Of a stretch of 64,000 bases of DNA, positions 58,468 through 64,000 are shown in pieces. Position numbers and translations under genes: made by a program. Each line of letters begins with the position of its first letter. Positions within the stretch are counted from its first letter, which is position 1. The notes beneath the pieces were generated by a model. That model did not search any database and had not been told where the DNA came from. It saw nothing but the letters and a program-made list of their open reading frames with translations. Source of the DNA: Breviolum minutum Mf 1.05b.01. Lineage: Eukaryota; Sar; Dinophyceae; Suessiales; Symbiodiniaceae. The stretch covers positions 153,391-217,390 of the forward strand of contig DF239391.1 in the NCBI GenBank assembly GCA_000507305.1. Reading direction: 5' to 3'.

Positions 58468-59740
58468 GATTGTGAGTTTGAACTTGTCAAACGCATTTGA
58501 TCACGTACATTGGCCCAAAATTGTGGATAGTTTTGAGAGAACAAGGCGTTCCAGAGCACTAAGTTTAGTTAGTTGCTAGAGAACGTATATGATGAACAAT
58601 TTGGCGGGGTCATGGGAGAGTGGGTAAAGAGGCGGAGTTTTTCCATAACAAGTGGTGTGCGACAAGGCTGTGTTTTGAGCCCACTGTTCAGCGCACTTTT
58701 ACAATGGGTTTTGCGACAAAGGGGGACGGAAATTGGAAATGCAGATTTTGACCTCGGCGATGCTCTTGGCAACTTGGTTGACCTACGTTTCGCAGATGAC
58801 ATTTTATTATTTGCAAAGGCTAACCCTGAATTGGCACAACTTTTTGATAAATTCGTGAAAGCCGTGGGTCAGGCGGGTTTGCGATGGAATGTCGACAAAA
58901 CGGTCATGTTGACAAACCAGGTGCAACCACAAAATACTCTTGTGACAAGGGATGGTCTCATATTGAAAGTTGTGGATCGGAATCACGGGCAAAAATGGCT
59001 AGGGTGCATACTGAGAGAGTTTGTAAAAGTATGATGCAGCACGTTGATCTCAATTACCATATGGAACAAGGCACTAAAAGTATGCACGCAAATCATCCGA
59101 TATTGCAACACAAAAAAAAAATTCGATATGAGCAAGGCTGATATATTTCAATGCTTGCGTGTCAGCAGTACTTTGTTTTGGAGGTGGTCGCACCCTGTAC
59201 AAGAAACAACTCGGTGCACTTGACGTCCTTTTTCGGAAACGTTGCGGGTCAATTGTAACACCACCATCGGACCTTCACTGGTCTCCCGGGTGGCTTGAAA
59301 TTTTTCATCGCTGGAACGCTCGGGTCCGAGCCTTCGCACAAACAGCGGGAGTGAAACCATGGTCATATTGTGTGTGTGTGGCGGCAGCACTAGCAACTAG
59401 CATCTCACATCGCAAACTTGCCTGAACATCGCTGGGTTCGAAGAATTTTTGTTTGGAATCCACCTGTTCGATACCGATCGATGGGAAGGAGACCACCCAC
59501 GTGGGAGTACCAAATCAAGTTTTTTTGTCGATACAAAGGTTTCGGGTCATGGCTGGCGGCTGGAAGAAGCAAAAACACACCAACAGTGGGTTTCATTCCT
59601 GAAAGTTTGCTACCATTTCTGCCACACGTGAGGTACGTGGTGGATTTTTTCTTTTCACCGCCTGTGCCCAAAATGGGCTCGCCTTATTACGACGTGCAGG
59701 CATTCACCGGCGACCCTTGGTGCGAGTTTCGCTCAATGTA
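58468..59740 (+). mobile_element. Decayed LINE fragment, reverse transcriptase and C-terminal part
   Basis: Plus strand, unlike the host genes. Motif A region at about 58470-58520 (LNLSNAFDHVHWP, first catalytic Asp replaced by Asn), motif B GVRQGCVLSPLF (about 58657), motif C LRFADDILLFA (about 58780-58815, F-A-D-D), then WNVDKTVMLTN. After frame changes the C-terminal region continues (ALDVLFRKRCGSIVTPPSDL; WNARVRAFAQTAGVKPWSY; HRWVRRIFVWNP; YKGFGSWLAAG) to about 59650. The 5' part, including any endonuclease, is missing. Lesions include the motif A substitution and at least three frame changes, so it is an inactive relic of a different LINE lineage from LINE-A and LINE-B. Confidence 0.78.
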
Positions 59741-59955
59741 AAATGTTGTCCCACTCAATGTCTCAAATTTTAATTTTGTTTGTAAATGTACATGTGCGTT
59801 TTTCGCACCAATCTGAAACTCTTTCATTCCATGCGAATTGTGTGAAACTCGTTTCAACCGAATTGACTCGAACGGAACTGTTTTTAGCAGTTCCACGTTC
59901 CATTTTGGATTTGCCCAGCCCTCGGCCTTGATTTTTTAAAGTTGTATTAGTTCTA

Positions 59956-60478
59956 TCACACAAGGTTTTGATCTTCGAAAATGAAGGAGCAAAAACGTGA
60001 AGTATATTCGTACCAACCTTGTGTATTCATAGCAGCTGTCTTCCAATGACCAAGACCTTTCCAACGACAGAAAGTTTTTGGCGGAGTGCCACAACCGGAA
60101 GTACGCTCCACGTGTTCCAGTATTCCGGGGTCTTTAAACCAAAATTTGTGATACCCATCGAGCGTTAGGTAAACCAGCAATGTACGAACACAACAAATGC
60201 CAGTATTGGTGTAAGCTCCGCTGCGACCACGTCAAGACGCCAGCCTCCTGAACATATTTTGCTACCCGAACAGTCCAAGCACGCCAATGTTTGATTCCAA
60301 CAAACTGTTCGAATTTGCTTGCCTGATTCATAGCTGAATGTCCCACATGTCGTTCCAAAAGGTTGCTGCAGCATTCGGTATACCCATCGTTCTTGAGAAA
60401 ACTCATGATGTAGCGGGCATTTTCCAATGTTGAGAAGCGCAGTTTGCAGTCTTTTTTACGTGAGATGCCTCTTTCCAC
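59956..60478 (-). mobile_element. Decayed LINE C-terminal fragment, opposite orientation
   Basis: Minus-strand frames resemble the C-terminal part of the neighbouring plus-strand fragment: KHWRAWTVRVAKYVQEAGVL with LTWSQRSLHQYWHLL (compare WNARVRAFAQTAGVKPWSY), NARWVSQILV (compare HRWVRRIFV) and CRWKGLGHWKTAA (compare CRYKGFGSWLAAG). The fragment is frame-broken and lacks the catalytic region. The two relics face each other tail to tail, with about 220 bp between. Confidence 0.62.
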
Positions 60479-60960
60479 GGATCACTCCAGCAAATCGCGC
60501 CTGGTGGCCTGGTGCTCCAACCGCGCATTGGATCGTGCATCGGAAGTTCAAGTTGGACCATATCGTACGTTTGTTCCTTTTACCCCTCTGCCTGAAACAG
60601 GCTTCCCAGTGTGCCATGCAGGGTTGGCCTTCAGCTTGACCCTGACCTTGACCTTAACTTCTCCGCTGACGAATCATGGTTGCATTATACTGGGTGGAGG
60701 CTTGTTATGTTCGAGCGCATTGAAATAAGCCACAAGTTGGGTGATTGACATCCTTCAGAAGGTGAATGGACCCTACCCGTCAGGAAATGTACATGAAATA
60801 ATCGAGTCAGTTTCGTCGTGGAATTTACAGATTTTTATGACAGGGATGTTGCTACAATTGTTGTGCGAGGTGCTCAAGTGACCATGGGGGAAGGGCATCC
60901 CTTTTTACCAAATGGGTGAATGATTGATCAGAAGGGAAAAACTGAGTTGCAGCGTCCAGA

Positions 60961-63900
60961 TTTTTTTTTTTTTCCTCACGCCTTTTTGCCGCGATAGGTC
61001 TCAGGTCAGGGAGCTGTTTTACTGGTCAGCTTCCAGGCATTGGGACTGTTTTTATACTGGCCAGTCTCCAGATGTGCAAAGTCCAAGGTAAAGTCCATTA
61101 ACGAGGGGGTAGTCGACTGGGGTCTGTGGGGTCTGGGGGGAGTTGTGCAAGGAGGTCACTGAGGGATGGGGGCTCGCCATCTAGATTGTGATGGTTGGTT
61201 GGGTCCTCGAAAAGGAGGCTGGCTGCAAAGGCTGTCATTGCTGCGTGTGTGAGAAGAGCTGTCCATCTGGAGATGAGGGAGGTGGCAGCTGCATGGCGCA
61301 AAGGGGCCGGAGTGTCCCGAGTTTTGGTTCGGGCGAGGCTGGTGATGAAAGAGGTGGCTTCCTCACTCCAGCGGCCACCCACTTCGATGCCTAAGACGAC
61401 AAGGCGGCACCTCGAATTGCGAAGGAGTTCGGGGTAGGCCCGTGCTTTGGCTTTGCGTGCATCGGTGAGTGCTGCTCCGGCAAAGCGACCTGCTCGCCGT
61501 CGGGGTTCACCTGCGCGGGTGAGTGGGGAGACTAGAGTGGTGTCCACTGCCAATTGAGCTCCACCCCAGAGTGCCAAGCCGTTGGCAATGACTTCGATGC
61601 GCCGATCATCGATGTGTTGGACATGTTGGACGTTGAGGTCGGCCAGTCGGGTGTGGGTGGTGACCCGTGCACCGGCTTCGCGGCACACTCTGGCTGCGGC
61701 GCGTTCAAGTGGGCCTCCACGGCTACGAAGTACTCCTGACTGGGCACAGGCTGCGCGGTGGTCGCCTAGGGAGTCGAAAGTGCGACGGCACCGGCAGGTT
61801 CGTGCAAACAGTGGAAGGGGCAGTCGAAGTCGACGGAGGAGAAGGATCCGGAAAAGGTGGGATGGGTATGCGAAGTCGTTGGTGTAAGGGATGGTTGTGA
61901 AGGCTCGGCTCGCGAAAGGGCCGGATTGGGAGGTGATGAGTGCTTGGCTGGCTGGTGGGATGGCGTTGAAAAGTTCTGCCTTTAACCATGCATGAGCCGT
62001 GGTGGAGGCTTTGTGTTGCCACCCTCTGGCGAAGGGTCCTTCTGCTGGTGCTGGTGGCGGGGCGGGTGCTTGGGTTTGGCTGGAGGCGATGGCAGCCCAT
62101 GTGGGAGGTTCCCATCCTGTTGCGGCTACGGTTCGCGCAGCGTCCGCTGCGGCTTGGAGCGCCGGAGGTGCTTGAGAGTGGGTGTTGAGTTGTTCAAGGA
62201 TTTGGTGGGTGAGCTCGGGCAAGTGGGCCTGGAGGACAGGGAGAGTGTCGGCCCATGACGACCAGTAGGCGGGGGCTGCGAGAATTGTTGCTGACATGAG
62301 GCCTAGGCCGCCTTCTGTGAGGGGCAGGTGCGCTATGGCCAAGGATGTGGCTGGGATGTCCGTGGTCTGCAACAAGGATTGGAGGCAGGCCCCAATGGCG
62401 GTGTCGTGAGCTTCGGCGAAGTCTTTGGTGCTGTCTGGTGCACACATTCGTAACAAGTAGGTGCTGCGGGGGCTGGCACAAAAGAGCAGCATCAACCATG
62501 ATGCTTGGAGGTCATCGAGCGTGGGGATGCGTTGTAGCAATTGCTGATGAGTGTGGTGCGTGTGTTGGAGCTGGTGCTGGACAAACATGGGTGACCCGAC
62601 TGGCGCTCCGAGAACTGTGAGCCCTTGGTGTGTGGCGGGCAGGTTGGGGTTGCCGACCCAGACATCGGGCCCCAACGAGGCGATGTTTGGTGGTTCGGTG
62701 CCGGCGGCATTCCACACTCGGGTCTTGCCCTGGTTGAGGTGGATGCGGGCATGGTGGTGAAGGTGGGTCGCCAGGAGGTCATAGACTGGGCGGACTCTTT
62801 GTGGTGTGACGGCGACATAAATGTCGTCCAGGAAAGCCATGAGGTATTCGTTCGGTGCTAGATGGCGCTGGACTTCCCGCAAGGCCGGAGGTTGGCCTAG
62901 AGCAAAGAGGGCGGGCATCAAAGGATCGCCCTGCTCACCCCCTTCGGCCTGGGTAATGACATGGGCGTGCCCTTGGGTATCATGCCATACAAATTGGGAT
63001 TGCTGGCCGTAGAACATACGGACGAAGGGTATGCATCTGTTGGCCGTGGGGAGCTGGAGGAGTTCTTGGAGCATGCTGTTGCGTGATATGTTATCGAAGG
63101 CGCCGATACCATCGACGGAGAGGATGGTGTGGTTCGGGTTGGTTTGGGAGAGGGTGGTGAGTGCGTGGACTATGGCTTCAGTACCTGCGCGGGTTGACAA
63201 TGCGTATTGGTGTGGCTGGCACGCTGCCTGGAAAGTGCTGGTGTATTGTTGCGCCATGCAACGGGAAACCAAACGCCGTAACGTGTCACCTACGACAATG
63301 CCACGGACCCTCCCATTGGGTTTTTGTAAGGCCACCAGGCGCCCTAAGGCGATTGCTGTCGCGATGGTCGGTGGGACACGGGCTTGGGCCAGGAGTTGTG
63401 TAACCTGGCCGAGTTGGGCTGTGCTGGTTTCATCGTCCAAAAGCAACCGGAGTGTGTCCGTTGTGAGGCCTGAGCAGCCTGGTGCCGCACCTTTACGGGC
63501 TCGCCGCAGGTTGCGGAGAATCATGGTGATCGGGATGTCGGCGGGGCGATCTGGCTCGAAAGCCATGACTTCTGGTGCGAGCGGGGCATATTCTTCCTGG
63601 GGTCGACGGGCTGGATCCCGAAGTTCGTCAAGGGTTTGTTGGGTACCAGGTGCTAAAGGCCCAGCGGTGAGTGCTTGTCGGGCTGCTGACAGCTCTCCGA
63701 GGTGGACTAGGTATCGTGCTCGCTCGGCTCGTCTGGTTTGATCTGCCCCGGCTGTATCGTCACGTGGGTGGTTTGTGTTGTTGCTGGTGGTGTTGGTGTG
63801 GTCGTCAGGCGGGTTGTTTGTGTTGTTGCTGGTGGTGTTGGTGTGGTTCGCCTGTTGGAGGAGCTGGAGCCAATCGCCCTGCTGGAATTGTTGGATGCGA

Positions 63901-64000
63901 TGCCTCCAATCGGTCTTGGGGAGGGAGCGCGTCCCCGGCTTGCGGTGGAGAAGCATGCGAGGCAACAGGAGCCATAGCTTCCATGCTCTGACGGCATTAG
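60961..64000 (-). mobile_element. LINE-B: non-LTR retrotransposon entering from the right edge
   Basis: The open frame 63999-61098 is followed by a 3' UTR of about 123 bp and an A run (T13-14 on the plus strand at 60961-60974), the expected 3' end of a LINE. The 5' end is outside the window, so completeness and target duplication cannot be judged. GC content is visibly higher than in the surrounding DNA. Confidence 0.85.
61098..63999 (-). CDS. LINE-B reverse transcriptase polyprotein, 5' part beyond the window
   Basis: About 966 open codons in the window, no internal stop. Gln/Asn/Thr-rich linker (HTNTTSNNTNNPPDDHTNTT, duplicated), then the reverse transcriptase: MILRNLRRARKGAAPGCSGL, LVALQKPNGRVRGIVVGD, motif A LSVDGIGAFDNISRNSM, motif B EGGEQGDPLMPALF, motif C YLMAFLDDIYVAV (F-L-D-D). 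The C-terminal third has CRCRRTFDSLGDHRAAC, a Cys/His cluster, then RRIEVIANGLALWGGAQLAV followed by DTTLV and a Lys/Arg-rich helix, which may be a restriction-like (PD-(D/E)XK) endonuclease; that call is tentative. No APE domain is seen, but the N-terminal part is missing. It belongs to a different lineage from LINE-A. Confidence 0.85.
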   Translation of the reverse strand, partial: NAVRAWKLWLLLPRMLLHRKPGTRSLPKTDWRHRIQQFQQGDWLQLLQQANHTNTTSNNTNNPPDDHTNTTSNNTNHPRDDTAGADQTRRAERARYLVHLGELSAARQALTAGPLAPGTQQTLDELRDPARRPQEEYAPLAPEVMAFEPDRPADIPITMILRNLRRARKGAAPGCSGLTTDTLRLLLDDETSTAQLGQVTQLLAQARVPPTIATAIALGRLVALQKPNGRVRGIVVGDTLRRLVSRCMAQQYTSTFQAACQPHQYALSTRAGTEAIVHALTTLSQTNPNHTILSVDGIGAFDNISRNSMLQELLQLPTANRCIPFVRMFYGQQSQFVWHDTQGHAHVITQAEGGEQGDPLMPALFALGQPPALREVQRHLAPNEYLMAFLDDIYVAVTPQRVRPVYDLLATHLHHHARIHLNQGKTRVWNAAGTEPPNIASLGPDVWVGNPNLPATHQGLTVLGAPVGSPMFVQHQLQHTHHTHQQLLQRIPTLDDLQASWLMLLFCASPRSTYLLRMCAPDSTKDFAEAHDTAIGACLQSLLQTTDIPATSLAIAHLPLTEGGLGLMSATILAAPAYWSSWADTLPVLQAHLPELTHQILEQLNTHSQAPPALQAAADAARTVAATGWEPPTWAAIASSQTQAPAPPPAPAEGPFARGWQHKASTTAHAWLKAELFNAIPPASQALITSQSGPFASRAFTTIPYTNDFAYPSHLFRILLLRRLRLPLPLFARTCRCRRTFDSLGDHRAACAQSGVLRSRGGPLERAAARVCREAGARVTTHTRLADLNVQHVQHIDDRRIEVIANGLALWGGAQLAVDTTLVSPLTRAGEPRRRAGRFAGAALTDARKAKARAYPELLRNSRCRLVVLGIEVGGRWSEEATSFITSLARTKTRDTPAPLRHAAATSLISRWTALLTHAAMTAFAASLLFEDPTNHHNLDGEPPSLSDLLAQLPPDPTDPSRLPPR

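Noticed and set aside
62345-63741. Several plus-strand open frames up to 236 codons
   Set aside because: They are shadows of the GC-rich LINE-B frame on the minus strand, which carries the reverse transcriptase motifs.
1-64000. CRISPR arrays, rRNA, tRNA and LTR-type or virus-derived elements
   Set aside because: None was seen on either strand. All reverse transcriptases found belong to non-LTR elements by motif order and by their A-tailed or target-duplicated ends where visible. A systematic tRNA search was not possible by eye.

Overview
The window is nuclear DNA of a dinoflagellate, most likely a symbiodiniacean. Four things point there: genes cut into many short exons; splice donors that are mostly GC, with some GA and only rarely GT, each followed by an AG|G acceptor; every recognisable host gene on the minus strand (a unidirectional gene array); and two copies of the dinoflagellate spliced leader (DinoSL, core GTAGCCATTTTGGCTCAAG) fixed in genomic DNA. 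No bacterial operons, rRNA, CRISPR array or plus-strand host gene was seen.

Reading the minus strand from right to left, the order is: a LINE entering from the right edge (LINE-B, 64000-60961); two decayed LINE fragments in opposite orientation (60478-58468); a five-RRM MRD1/RBM19 homologue (57077-46721); fibrillarin (45681-42896); a RING-H2 protein with a zinc-finger-like N-terminal part (41601-38213); an RS/proline-rich protein (about 37645-35529); a KDEL-receptor-like membrane protein (about 34782-33999); an unidentified gene (about 33580-32620); a complete LINE (LINE-A, 31974-27534); another unidentified gene (about 26500-25085); isocitrate lyase copy B (24645-20976); an intronless polycystin-like retrocopy carrying a full DinoSL (19588-18643); an unidentified gene (about 17765-15390); isocitrate lyase copy A (14510-4889), whose intron 7 holds a whole UPF1-like helicase gene; and a CTNNBL1 homologue running off the left edge (4317-1).

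Much of the host content concerns RNA: CTNNBL1 (spliceosome-associated), fibrillarin and MRD1/RBM19 (pre-rRNA processing), the UPF1-like helicase with dsRBD-like repeats, and perhaps the RS-rich protein. Isocitrate lyase is the glyoxylate-cycle enzyme and is present as two 543-residue copies with the same 11-exon structure.

The most striking observation is LINE-A. It is bounded by a perfect 14-bp target-site duplication, and its first transcribed bases are the spliced leader, directly followed by a degenerate older leader. This indicates that the element moved as a trans-spliced RNA, probably more than once. The polycystin-like retrocopy shows the same process acting on a host mRNA. The two isocitrate lyase copies show a mosaic of near-identity and synonymous saturation whose edges fall on splice junctions, and their orthologous introns use different donor dinucleotides. 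Exon edges of isocitrate lyase were worked out by hand from frame, phase and family alignment from memory. For the other genes exon positions are approximate.
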